From CAZZEX01 sp964653285 (lineage in GTDB: Bacteria; Chloroflexota; Anaerolineae; B4-G1), in NCBI GenBank assembly GCA_964653285.1, contig CAZZEX010000068.1:1-26111 (forward strand): a DNA stretch of 26,111 nt, given 5' to 3'. This document shows positions 15,722 to 23,130 of this stretch, piece after piece. The first letter of the stretch is position 1; each line of letters begins with the position of its first letter. The position numbers and the translations under genes were made by a program. The notes beneath the pieces were generated by a model that saw only the letters and a program-made list of their open reading frames with translations, did no database searches and had not been told where the DNA came from.

Positions 15722-15798
15722 GCCCCTGTAGCTCAACTGGACAGAGCAGGAACCTCCTAAGTTCAAGGTCGCGCGTTCGAATCGCGCCAGGGGCACCA
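15722..15798 (+). tRNA. tRNA-Arg (anticodon CCT)
   Basis: The cloverleaf folds by eye. Acceptor GCCCCTG (15722-15728) pairs with CAGGGGC (15788-15794). The D stem is GCTC/GAGC, the anticodon stem GGAAC/GTTCA holds loop CTCCTAA with anticodon CCT, and the T stem GCGCG/CGCGC holds loop TTCGAAT. The discriminator is A, and CCA is encoded (15796-15798). It reads AGG codons. The base of the anticodon stem is a G-A mismatch, which is unusual but not disabling. It has its own promoter and a hairpin terminator. Confidence 0.95.
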
Positions 15799-15803
15799 CC
15801 CAC

Positions 15804-15836
15804 AGAAGCGGCTGCCGTCCAGGTGGCCGCTTCTTT
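15804..15836 (+). terminator. Terminator of tRNA-Arg
   Basis: AGAAGCGGC (15804-15812) and GCCGCTTCT (15826-15834) form a 9-bp stem followed by TT, then AGATAATT. It starts six bases after the CCA end. Confidence 0.75.
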
Positions 15837-15842
15837 AGATAA

Positions 15843-15870
15843 TTGTAGACACCGAAGAATGTGCTAATAT
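15843..15870 (+). promoter_or_regulatory. Promoter of the SHOCT-like gene
   Basis: TTGTAG (15843-15848), 16 bases, TAATAT (15865-15870). TGGAGGTGTCAG follows as the ribosome site before ATG 15890. Confidence 0.55.
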
Positions 15871-15889
15871 ATACCCCTGGAGGTGTCAG

Positions 15890-16261
15890 ATGGCTACAGC
15901 AGAAGAACGGATACAGGTACTGAAGATGATTCAGAGCGGTCAGGTCACCGCTGAGGAGGGAGCCCGGCTGCTGGAGGCACTGAGAGAAGGTCCAAACGAG
16001 GAAACCCTTACGGGAGGCCGGGGAAAGGAGCCAAGCCAGCTCCGCATCCGGGTGACCGACCTGGAAACGGGGCGGCAGAAGATAGACGTGCGCATGCCCT
16101 GGAGCCTGGTCAACGTGGGCATCAACATGGGGGCACACCTCGCCCGCGAAGAGATCAAGGCAGAGGACTTCATCGAGGCTATCCAGGCCGGTGCCGAAGG
16201 GAAGATCATGGACGTGGTGGATGAAGAGGACGGTGAACGGGTGGAAATCTTCGTGGAGTGA
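15890..16261 (+). CDS. SHOCT-like domain protein
   Basis: A 123-residue soluble protein. The N-terminus EERIQVLKMIQSGQVTAEEGARLLEAL is the short helical SHOCT-like module seen at the front of many YvlB/LiaX-type proteins. The remainder has a beta-rich segment (SQLRIRVTDLETGRQKIDVRMPWSLVNVGINMG) and an acidic C-terminus ending DEEDGERVEIFVE. This pattern is common in Chloroflexota and Firmicutes, where relatives are linked to envelope stress. The exact role is unknown. It stands alone, converging on the phosphatase gene with an 11-base gap and no visible terminator. Confidence 0.8.
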   Translation: MATAEERIQVLKMIQSGQVTAEEGARLLEALREGPNEETLTGGRGKEPSQLRIRVTDLETGRQKIDVRMPWSLVNVGINMGAHLAREEIKAEDFIEAIQAGAEGKIMDVVDEEDGERVEIFVE

Positions 16262-16272
16262 GGAGATTAGTC

Positions 16273-19200
16273 TTATTTCCGGCGGAGAACCATGAGAGTC
16301 CGGTCGTCGGAGGGAGGGGTGTCGCCGGCGAAGGCGATCACCGAGCCGTCAATGGCGTCCAGCATCGCCTGGGCTGAACCATCATCAGCAGCCTGAATGG
16401 TCGCCCGCAGACGTTCTTCGCCGTAGATTTCGCCCTCTGGAGAAAAGGCCTCGGTGATGCCGTCGGTATAGAAGATCAAGCAGTCACCCGGCTCCAGGGA
16501 GATGACACGCTCCTCCAGTCGAACTCCCTCCAGCACGCCAAGCGCCATCCCCCCTTTGCAAAGTCGTTCCAGTTCCCGTGTCCGGGATCGCAGCAGCAGC
16601 GGCAGATTGTGCCCGGCATTGGCGTAGGCCAACTCCCCTGTCTCTAACGATAGAACGGCATAGACAGCGGTGACGAACATGCCGTGTTGGGCATCGGGCA
16701 CCAGCAAGTCGTTGACGCGAGCCAGGGCAGCAGCCGGCGACGTCTCTTCCAGCACCGCCGCCCGCATCAGGGTGCGCGTGAGCGTCATGAAGAGGGCTGC
16801 TGGCATCCCCTTGTCGGCCACGTCGGCGATGACCAACCCCAGCCGTCCGTCGGGCAACTCGAAAAGGTCGTAGAAATCGCCTGCCACCTGGCGCGCCGCT
16901 CGCCACGTAGCGACCAAGTCCCAGCCGGGTGGCCGGGGCAATTCGCGGGGGATGAGAGTCCGCTGAATTTCGTGAGCCAGTTGCAATTCGCGCTCCAGTC
17001 GCTCGCGCTCGGCCATCTCTTGCTGAAGCCGGTCGTTTTGCACCGCCAAGGCCGCCTGGCGCGCGATCCCGGTGATGATCTCCAGCCGCTTCGTTTTCGT
17101 TTTCTGGCGGGAGCGGCGCGACGTGTCGGCTTCCTCCAGCACCATCACGCCAAGTACACCGCCCTTCACCGAGAGAGGAACGGCCAACAGCGAGCAGGCT
17201 TCCCCCTGCGGGGCCTCTGCAGCCGGCCTCAGCAGCGGCACGAAATCGGCGATGAAGTCGGGCGGGAGCAGGGGCATGGCTTGCCCGTCCCCTTCGCCCC
17301 CCTCGCCAGGAACATCCGGCGGAGCGCCAGGGGAGTAGACGACCAGGTGATCGCGCTCGCGGACGGCATCGAGGAGGGGAAAGTCGCCGGGCGCGTAGCG
17401 CCGGGCCAGGAGAGTCGCTTCTGCGTCACGGGGGACCCTATATGCCTGTGCCGGACGGAAGACAGACTGCTCGTCATCCCATAGGAAGATGATGCATCGC
17501 TCCACGCCGACCAGGATAGGCATGATGCGGACGATGGTACTCAGAATGTCGTCCAGATCGTTCAAGTTGGCCACCGCCTGCGCCACCTGGAGCAATGCCG
17601 CCGACACGTAGGCTTCTTCCTGCTGCGCTTCCCGCAGCCCGGTATTTTCGATGGCGGCTGCCGTCTGGAGGGCGATCCCCTGGATGATCACCAGTCGTTC
17701 GTCGTGGAGCGTCCCCACGGTACCGGACTCGAACCAATCGCTCTGATAATCAATCAGCATCGCGCCCAGCACCTCACCTTGGGCAAGAAGGGGTAGCAAC
17801 AACAACGACTCGAAACCAAGTGCCCAGACAACCAGACCCGATAGCCTGGAGTCGGTCGCCACATCATAGATGAAGATGGGAGCCTTGTTCAGGCGCAGAT
17901 CATCGAAAGCCGGCTCGTCGCCCGGCGCGACGTGCCACTGGTCAAAGGTAGCCTGCTGCGCCGGGCTGAGTCCGTAGGCAGCGACCGGCACGAAGGCTGC
18001 GGTGGGTTCGCCCCACGGCCCGACTGACACTCCGTCGCGCTCAGTCGAGACGCTCGCCGAAGCCAAGAGGATGGCACATCGGTCCACGCCGACCAGCATT
18101 GGCACGAGGTGGACTACGGTCTCGAGCACCTGGTCGAGGGTGGTCAGCGACTGGGTGGCTTGGGCTACCTGAAGCATCGCCGTCGAGATCCGGGCCAACT
18201 CCTGGGTTTCCTGGTAGAGGCGGGCGTTTTCGATGGCAACGGCGGCATAGGAAGCGAAGGCGGCTGTCATCGCCTGGGACTCGGCCCCATAGCGTCCGGG
18301 GGTGCGGTGGGCCAGGAGCAGCAATCCCAGCCGCCGGTCGCCCGCGCGCAGCGGTGCGGCAATGGCGGAGTAGTCGAGCGGAAACCCCATGGCGGCTCCC
18401 AACGGCTCGTAGGGGGACTGGGGAGTGCGGATGGCGGGCTGGTCGGCGCTCAGCGCCTGGGTGAGCCAGGGGCCGATGTCGGGCGAGAAGTCGCTGCTGC
18501 ACGTCTCCGCCACGTCGCCGTGGACAGCAGACAGGCACAGACCGTCGCCGTGCAGGAGCCATACGGCGGCCACGTCACAGGGGAGGGTGTGCTCCAATTC
18601 GGTCAAGATGGCTTCGAGCACCTGGTCGAGGGCCACGTTGGCAGAGAGAAGGCCTGCCACCTCCCGCAGGCTGTCGGCGACCTGGCGCCGCCATCGTTCG
18701 GAGCGATAGAGGTTTGCATTGCGAATCGCGATGGCCACGCTGTCGGCCAGGGCCTCGAACAGGAAGCGGTCATCGTCGCTAAAGGCATCCCGGCGATCGC
18801 TCTGCACGTCGAGTACACCCAGCACTTCGCCGCCGAAAATAAGAGGCACGGCCAGTTGGGCACTAGCATTGGCCTCTGAAAACGCGGCAGGGCGATAGCG
18901 GGGATCGCGGCTCACGTCGTTGGCCAGCACTGTCTCCCCGTGGCAGGCCACCCAGGGGACGATGCCTTCGGAGTCGGCCAGGCTGTAGACCAGCCTACCC
19001 CCCTCCGGCTCCCCCCTAAGAGGGGGGAGGGTTGGCCCCCCCTCCGGCTCCCCCCTAAGAGGGGGGAGGGTTGGCCCCCCCTCCGGCCCCCCCCTCGCAG
19101 GGGAGAAGGACGGCCCCCCCTCCGGCTCCCCCCTCGCAGGGGAGAGGGACAGCCCCCCCTCCGGCTCCCCCCTCGCAGGGGAGAGGGTTGGCCTCCCCTC

Positions 19201-20421
19201 CGGCTCCCCCCTAAGAGGGGGAAGGGGCAACCCTGCCCGGTAGACGATTTGCCCTCGAGCAGGGTCTATGGTGAAAAGGTGTGCAAAGGAATAACCAAAC
19301 TGCTCATGAATGAGCCTCACGACTTCCTCGAGGAGAGTCTCCAGATCGAGGATGGAGGCGACGGCGCGGCTGACCTCGGCCACGGCCGAGAGTTGATCGG
19401 CGCGGTGACACAGGTCGCTGTACAGTTGGGCGCCCTCCATGGCGATGGCGATTTGATCTGCCAGGGCGCGCAAGACGAGCAGATCGGTCTCGTCGAAGTC
19501 GTCCGGCTGGTCGCTCTGCACATCGAGCACACCCAGCACTCGCCCTTCGATTTTGAGCGGCAGGGCTACCTCGGACCGGGTTTCGGGCAGTGCGTCTACG
19601 TAGCGGTAACGGGGCTCGCGGCTCACATCATTGGCCAGGATCTCCACGCCGGTCTGCGCCACGTGGCCGATGATCCCCTGTCCGAGCCGGACCTGCAAGG
19701 CGGGAGGTAATTCGCCTCGGTCGGGCCGGGGGCGGCCGGGACGGCCAGCACTGGCTCGCATACGCAGGGTCTCCTGGCCCGGCTCCAGGATGAAGAGAGC
19801 CACATAGGTGTACTTGAAGGTATCAAGGATCAGGTTCGTCACGCGGCGGGAGAATTCGTCCAGGTCAAGGACATCGGCGACCTGGGCACTGACCGTGCGC
19901 ACCAGCGAGAGTTGCTCGATCCGCCAGCGCTCAGTCGCCACCTGGCTGGCAGCCTGCAAGGCGACGGCCGATTGGGTGGCCAGGCCGTCGAGAAGTTCAA
20001 TCTCAGCGTCGCTGAAAGGCGGACCGGCGGGCCGTTTTATCTCCAACACGCCCAGGATTGCGTCGCGAGCAAGTAGTGGCACAGCAACGGCTGGACCAGT
20101 GGTCGTCGAATCCCCACCACGTGGGGCGATGGGTATGGAAACCCGCCCTCTGGCGTCGAGGGCACGGCGCATCAAGTCGGACGGGGGCTCGTTGAGGAAT
20201 GCAGGCGATTTCTCACCCCCCCCAGCCCCCCCTACGAGGAGGGGAGCCTCCGCACCTGACAGCCGGTGAAGCACTTCGGCCAGCCAGAGATCGGCCTGGC
20301 TTTCCAACAGCCTGGCGGTCGTCTCCACGATGAGTTCCTTCTGGGCGACAACCGTCGGTTGGACTACCAGCCGCTCGCCCAGGCTGAGGATCTGCCGCCA
20401 CCTTGATTGGCTCTTGGTCAT
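16273..20421 (-). CDS. Multi-GAF SpoIIE-type serine phosphatase
   Basis: A 1382-residue RsbU-like regulator with six GAF modules, at about 15-160, 165-340, 345-575, 580-740, 745-935 and 940-1135. Most end in helices of the type AIAIRNANLYRSER. A coiled linker (REREL region) joins them to a PP2C/SpoIIE domain at about 1160-1382. The catalytic signatures are intact: GDFYD, DVADKGMPAALFMT, FYTDGITEAF and SDDRTLMV. It should dephosphorylate the STAS antagonist encoded upstream, in response to ligands or redox states sensed by the GAFs. No membrane segment is seen. GAF3 is interrupted by six 13-residue repeats (about 398-475), and a G-rich insert lies in GAF1 near 60-70. The start at 20421 is three bases after the kinase stop, inside a TGACCAA microrepeat, and has no clear ribosome site. 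Confidence 0.93.
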   Translation of the reverse strand: MTKSQSRWRQILSLGERLVVQPTVVAQKELIVETTARLLESQADLWLAEVLHRLSGAEAPLLVGGAGGGEKSPAFLNEPPSDLMRRALDARGRVSIPIAPRGGDSTTTGPAVAVPLLARDAILGVLEIKRPAGPPFSDAEIELLDGLATQSAVALQAASQVATERWRIEQLSLVRTVSAQVADVLDLDEFSRRVTNLILDTFKYTYVALFILEPGQETLRMRASAGRPGRPRPDRGELPPALQVRLGQGIIGHVAQTGVEILANDVSREPRYRYVDALPETRSEVALPLKIEGRVLGVLDVQSDQPDDFDETDLLVLRALADQIAIAMEGAQLYSDLCHRADQLSAVAEVSRAVASILDLETLLEEVVRLIHEQFGYSFAHLFTIDPARGQIVYRAGLPLPPLRGEPEGRPTLSPARGEPEGGLSLSPARGEPEGGPSFSPARGGPEGGPTLPPLRGEPEGGPTLPPLRGEPEGGRLVYSLADSEGIVPWVACHGETVLANDVSRDPRYRPAAFSEANASAQLAVPLIFGGEVLGVLDVQSDRRDAFSDDDRFLFEALADSVAIAIRNANLYRSERWRRQVADSLREVAGLLSANVALDQVLEAILTELEHTLPCDVAAVWLLHGDGLCLSAVHGDVAETCSSDFSPDIGPWLTQALSADQPAIRTPQSPYEPLGAAMGFPLDYSAIAAPLRAGDRRLGLLLLAHRTPGRYGAESQAMTAAFASYAAVAIENARLYQETQELARISTAMLQVAQATQSLTTLDQVLETVVHLVPMLVGVDRCAILLASASVSTERDGVSVGPWGEPTAAFVPVAAYGLSPAQQATFDQWHVAPGDEPAFDDLRLNKAPIFIYDVATDSRLSGLVVWALGFESLLLLPLLAQGEVLGAMLIDYQSDWFESGTVGTLHDERLVIIQGIALQTAAAIENTGLREAQQEEAYVSAALLQVAQAVANLNDLDDILSTIVRIMPILVGVERCIIFLWDDEQSVFRPAQAYRVPRDAEATLLARRYAPGDFPLLDAVRERDHLVVYSPGAPPDVPGEGGEGDGQAMPLLPPDFIADFVPLLRPAAEAPQGEACSLLAVPLSVKGGVLGVMVLEEADTSRRSRQKTKTKRLEIITGIARQAALAVQNDRLQQEMAERERLERELQLAHEIQRTLIPRELPRPPGWDLVATWRAARQVAGDFYDLFELPDGRLGLVIADVADKGMPAALFMTLTRTLMRAAVLEETSPAAALARVNDLLVPDAQHGMFVTAVYAVLSLETGELAYANAGHNLPLLLRSRTRELERLCKGGMALGVLEGVRLEERVISLEPGDCLIFYTDGITEAFSPEGEIYGEERLRATIQAADDGSAQAMLDAIDGSVIAFAGDTPPSDDRTLMVLRRK
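18998..19231. repeat. In-frame 39-bp tandem minisatellite, six units
   Basis: The marker TCCGGC occurs at 19004, 19043, 19082, 19121, 19160 and 19199, exactly 39 bp apart. Each unit has CCCCCCTCCGGCTCCCCCCT followed by G-rich complement (AGAGGGGGGAGGG or GCAGGGGAGAGGG), so it is itself a palindrome. Thirty-nine is a multiple of three; the minus-strand frame gives units like PTLPPLRGEPEGG. Unit 3 has a Ser/Pro-type variation and the last unit is more diverged. Confidence 0.95.
20213..20246. repeat. GC-rich insert in GAF1 of the phosphatase gene
   Basis: C-runs (20217-20236) with CTACGAGGAGGGGAG encode VGGAGGGEK on the minus strand, in a GAF loop. It resembles the other GC-rich palindromes in this window, but the inverted arms are shorter. 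Confidence 0.45.
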
Positions 20422-20443
20422 TGGTTATTGGTCACTTGTCATT
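20404..20443. repeat. TGACCAA microrepeat across a stop/start junction
   Basis: The plus strand reads TTGATTGGCTCTTGGTCATTGG, then TTATTGGTCACTTGTCATTCC. On the minus strand it supplies the last codons and stop of the RsbW-like gene (MTSDQ, TAA) and the first codons of the phosphatase (MTKSQS). Confidence 0.65.
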
Positions 20444-20859
20444 CCACTACGTTTCACCATCGTCAACACGTTGCCCGAATCCGGCGTGAACTCAAAATGA
20501 ATTTCGTCCATCAGTCGACGCATGAAGTAGAGGCCCAGGCAGCCTCTGTCGCGGTCCTCAAGGCTGGCGTGGAGGTGCGGTTCGGGCACGCTGGTGGGGT
20601 CGAAAGGGCGGCCGTGGTCGCGGAGGATCACGGTCAGTCCGTCGTCATTGATGCGACAGGTGCATTCGATAGTACCACGCCCTTCGCCGCCATAGGCGTG
20701 TTCGATGATGTTGCTGCAGGCCTCGTCCACCGCCGTTTGCACCGCGTAGACGGCACGTGCATCGAGGCCAGCAGCCTTGGCGGCGCGGGTGACGAACTCA
20801 CTGATGAGAGCCAGACTGTCGAACTGGCCGGGAAAGGTGAGGGTTTGCGGGGTGTCCAT
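20425..20859 (-). CDS. RsbW-like serine kinase (HATPase anti-sigma type)
   Basis: A 144-residue GHKL ATPase. The N box AVDEACSNIIEHAYGG is near residues 43-58, the G1 box VILRDHGRPFDP near 76-87 and the G2-like RGCLGLYFMRRLMDE near 104-118. There is no His kinase dimerisation domain. In partner-switching systems such a kinase phosphorylates a STAS antagonist and binds either it or a sigma factor. The cognate STAS gene is 102 bases upstream and the phosphatase follows with a 3-base gap. The sigma factor or other final target is not in the window. No clear ribosome site precedes ATG 20859. Confidence 0.92.
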   Translation of the reverse strand: MDTPQTLTFPGQFDSLALISEFVTRAAKAAGLDARAVYAVQTAVDEACSNIIEHAYGGEGRGTIECTCRINDDGLTVILRDHGRPFDPTSVPEPHLHASLEDRDRGCLGLYFMRRLMDEIHFEFTPDSGNVLTMVKRSGMTSDQ

Positions 20860-20864
20860 ACCAA

Positions 20865-20935
20865 GACGTAAAACGCGAAGCGTAATCTGGTTCCAAGGCG
20901 GAGGGGCCTAACGTTTCACGCATCACGTTTTATGC
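20865..20935. repeat. ACGTTT microrepeat in the STAS-kinase spacer
   Basis: GACGTAAAACGCGAAGCGTAA and ACGTTTCACGCATCACGTTT are degenerate copies of the family seen at 3036-3060. No gene or clear hairpin is present. Confidence 0.45.
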
Positions 20936-20961
20936 CCGGAGAGTGGCCGACGCTCCGATTC

Positions 20962-21297
20962 TCAAAAGCTCCCGACCGCCTCGACAACATTGTCGAAGAA
21001 CTTGAACAGCGGCACGAAACCCGCCAGGTCCAGAGCCTCGTAGATCTGCTGGGGCACGCTGCCCAGGACCAGTTCCCCCCGATTCCAGCGCTTGCAGGTC
21101 TTCTGCACGCTAATCATCACCCGTAAACCGGCACTGGAGACGAAATTCACCTCGCTCATGTCAAACACGATTTTGAATCGGTCTGCTTCGTTGATTGCGT
21201 TAAAGGCCTCTGCCAGTTGCGGCGCGGTGTTGCTATCAATGCGGCCAGTCGCCTTGACCAGATCGCAGCGCTTGAACTGCTTGGTGGTGACTTCCAT
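20962..21297 (-). CDS. STAS-domain anti-sigma factor antagonist
   Basis: A 111-residue SpoIIAA/RsbV-like protein. The motif NFVSSAGLRVMISV (about 51-64) places the phosphorylatable Ser at residue 55, equivalent to the Ser of DSTG in RsbV. A good AGGAGGTCAGT ribosome site precedes ATG 21297, with a near-consensus promoter 56 bases upstream. As the first gene of the operon it is the substrate of both the downstream kinase and the phosphatase. In the unphosphorylated state it would bind the kinase and free its target. Confidence 0.93.
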   Translation of the reverse strand: MEVTTKQFKRCDLVKATGRIDSNTAPQLAEAFNAINEADRFKIVFDMSEVNFVSSAGLRVMISVQKTCKRWNRGELVLGSVPQQIYEALDLAGFVPLFKFFDNVVEAVGSF

Positions 21298-21352
21298 ACT
21301 GACCTCCTCTGCCTGCTCTGACGTTCAAAACCTGCCTGAGACTTGCGAAGCG

Positions 21353-21381
21353 ATTATATCACAATCTCCGCTATAGAACAA
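21353..21381 (-). promoter_or_regulatory. Promoter of the partner-switching operon
   Basis: On the minus strand TTGTTC (21381-21376), a 17-base spacer and TATAAT (21358-21353). No alternative-sigma consensus is apparent, so the operon is probably read by the housekeeping sigma factor. Confidence 0.82.
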
Positions 21382-21429
21382 AGGAGGACGCGCCGCCAAT
21401 GAACTCCGGCGATACTCAAGTGCCACTTC

Positions 21430-21460
21430 TTGGAGTATAATATGAGACCAGAGTTCTGGT
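21430..21460 (+). promoter_or_regulatory. aroE promoter -10 and operator-like inverted repeat
   Basis: TATAAT at 21436-21441 (within TTGGAGTATAAT) is followed by ACCAGA-GT-TCTGGT (21447-21460), a perfect 6-bp inverted repeat at about the +1 to +14 position. No good -35 is seen. The remaining 119 bases to aroE hold two TGACCAG copies and no gene. Confidence 0.45.
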
Positions 21461-21579
21461 AGCGCTGGAAATCATCCACGCACTTACAATGTCGGGGTAT
21501 TCTCGTTATCGTGACCAGCAGAAATGACCAGGTGACTTCGGCTAACAGCCGGCTTATGTCCGCATAATAGGCTGGTGAT

Positions 21580-22530
21580 ATGATTGACGGACACACTCAG
21601 TTAGTCGGGCTGATCGGCTGGCCGGTGGAGCACAGCCTCTCGCCCGTGATGCACAACGCAGCCTGCGACGCCCTGGGGCTAAACTGGCGCTACGTCCCGC
21701 TGCCGGTAGAGCCGGGGCAGGTCGAAACAGCCGTGCGCGGGCTGGCCGCGCTGGGCTTCCGCGGCGCGAACGTGACCGTGCCGCACAAGCAAGCCGTGAT
21801 ACCTGTGCTCGACTCCATCGGCCCCAATGCCAGGGCACTCGGCGCGGTCAACACGCTCGTCATCGGACGGCGCGTGGATAGGACACCGATCATCAGTGGC
21901 TACAACACCGACGACCAGGGCTTTGTCGGTGCGCTGCGATGTGGCGGGTTTGAACCGGAGGAAGGGGGGCGCGCCGTCATCGTGGGCGCGGGTGGCGCGG
22001 CGCGGGCGGTGGTCTTTGGCTTGCTGCGGTCGGGTATTGGGGAAGTCGTGGTGCTCAACCGCACATTGGAACGAGCCCAGGCGCTCGTCTCGGACCTGGG
22101 TAGTTCGGCTGTGCCCACCACAGGCAGCCATCACGTGAGCGATTCCCCCTTCCCCCACAGGGAAGGGGGCCGAGGGGCCAGGTTACGCGCCCTCCTCCTC
22201 ACGCCGGAGACGCTCGTCGAGTCCACCCGTGCCGCCGACCTGCTAGTCAACGCAACGACGGTTGGGATGCGGCCCCACGTAGACGGCTCCGTATGGCCCG
22301 GCGGCGTGCCCATCCCGGCCCACCTGACCACATTCGACCTGGTCTACAATCCGCTGGATACGTGCCTCCTGCGACAGGCCCGGCAATCGGGCGCACGCGC
22401 CATAGATGGGCTGGGGATGCTCGTGCGACAGGGAGCGCTCGCGTTCGACATGTGGACCAATAAGGGCCTGGCAGTAGACGAGATTGCCGCACTGATGCGC
22501 ACCGCCTGCGAACAGGCATTGAGGAGATAA
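21580..22530 (+). CDS. aroE: Shikimate dehydrogenase
   Basis: Reduces 3-dehydroshikimate to shikimate with NADPH. The shikimate-binding motif HSLSPVMHNA is near residues 18-27, the catalytic Lys is in NVTVPHKQAV, the catalytic Asp in YNTDDQGF, and the NADP-binding turn in VGAGGAARAV. The 316-residue length exceeds the usual 270-290. The excess is mainly a segment at about 180-210 (SDSPFPHREGGRGARLRALL), created by an in-frame GC palindrome. The start at 21580 matches the family N-terminus (LVGLIGWPVEHS), though only a weak GGTGAT precedes it. It is transcribed away from the rest of the aro genes. Confidence 0.95.
   Translation: MIDGHTQLVGLIGWPVEHSLSPVMHNAACDALGLNWRYVPLPVEPGQVETAVRGLAALGFRGANVTVPHKQAVIPVLDSIGPNARALGAVNTLVIGRRVDRTPIISGYNTDDQGFVGALRCGGFEPEEGGRAVIVGAGGAARAVVFGLLRSGIGEVVVLNRTLERAQALVSDLGSSAVPTTGSHHVSDSPFPHREGGRGARLRALLLTPETLVESTRAADLLVNATTVGMRPHVDGSVWPGGVPIPAHLTTFDLVYNPLDTCLLRQARQSGARAIDGLGMLVRQGALAFDMWTNKGLAVDEIAALMRTACEQALRR
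22145..22169. repeat. GC-rich palindromic insert inside aroE
   Basis: CCCCCTTCCC (22145-22154) and GGGAAGGGGG (22160-22169) form perfect 10-bp arms around CCACA. The reading frame continues through it. It falls between the NADP-binding domain strands, where homologues are shorter. Confidence 0.75.
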
Positions 22531-22597
22531 CTGGCCGCTGCCGTTCACTTTCAAAGGTGCGTCACCCGGACGTACCGCCGCGCTGTTTCCTGACCTC

Positions 22598-22659
22598 GCC
22601 GCCATGAACCGGCGGTACCAGGAGAAGGACAACCCAGCACCGGCTCTTCAGGCTGGTGC
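22598..22659. repeat. Inverted repeat, left copy, flanking an ATPase relic
   Basis: Two hairpins lie in tandem: GCCGCC/GGCGG around ATGAACC, then GCACCGGC/GCTGGTGC around TCTTCAG (22637-22659). The second hairpin and its flank match the reverse complement of 23001-23027 at 25 of 27 positions. Confidence 0.8.
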
Positions 22660-22727
22660 GAACCATCCCAATCGAACGGGTTGAATCACGCTGCGCCAGT
22701 GGCGCTCCACCTTCGGGGATGGTGTGA

Positions 22728-23000
22728 AAGGCTGATCGTGGAAAAGAAATTGAGGCGCTTGACAATGGCCCTGGCATCCCCGACATTGATCTGGCCATGC
22801 AGCCTGGTTACTCCACTGCGCCGGATTGGATGCGTGAGATGGGATTCGGTGCCGGGATGGGCCTGCCCAACATCAAGTCCTGTAGCGATCAGATGAAACT
22901 GGAATCTACCGAGCAGGGCATCTGTATCGTGACCACCGCGCACGCCACTTTTACAGTCGTCGCCAGGTTGGCCGAACCGGGCGTGCCTGGGGTGGACTGA
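22728..23000 (+). pseudogene. C-terminal relic of an anti-sigma-type ATP-binding protein
   Basis: From about 22743 the frame reads EIEALDNGPGIPDIDLAM, then GFGAGMGLPNIKSCSD, which are the G1 and G2 boxes of a GHKL ATPase. The N box and the N-terminal two thirds are absent, and an in-frame TGA stands at 22725-22727. The first in-frame ATG (22797) would leave 67 residues without the G1 box. ATPases of this subtype often sit in NuoE/NuoF/hydrogenase or formate dehydrogenase clusters, and the fdhA/NuoF-like genes are next door on the opposite strand. It is bracketed by inverted repeats, suggesting loss by rearrangement. Confidence 0.8.
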
Positions 23001-23056
23001 GCACCGGCCTGAAGAGCCGGTGTTGGGGCTTCCCAGCGCCGCCTGTTCACGGCGGC
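23001..23056. repeat. Inverted repeat, right copy, flanking an ATPase relic
   Basis: GCACCGGCCTGAAGAGCCGG starts directly after the relic's stop, followed by the palindrome GCCGCC-TGTTCAC-GGCGGC (23038-23056 region). In reverse complement it aligns with 22598-22659 apart from a short gap. Confidence 0.8.
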
Positions 23057-23071
23057 GTGCACTCCCTGACT

Positions 23072-23109
23072 ACAGCGCCCCGGTGGGCCTTGCCACACCG
23101 GGGCGCTGT
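23072..23109 (+). terminator. Strong hairpin, likely terminator
   Basis: ACAGCGCCCCGGTG (23072-23085) and CACCGGGGCGCTGT (23096-23109) form a perfect 14-bp stem, followed on the plus strand by GTTGTGTCT. It separates the plus-strand aroE region from the convergent fdhA gene. Confidence 0.65.
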
Positions 23110-23130
23110 GTTGTGTCTAACTGGCCCTTG

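Noticed and set aside
18998..19231. CRISPR array
   Set aside because: The 39-bp units are contiguous, with no unique spacers, and they keep an open reading frame.
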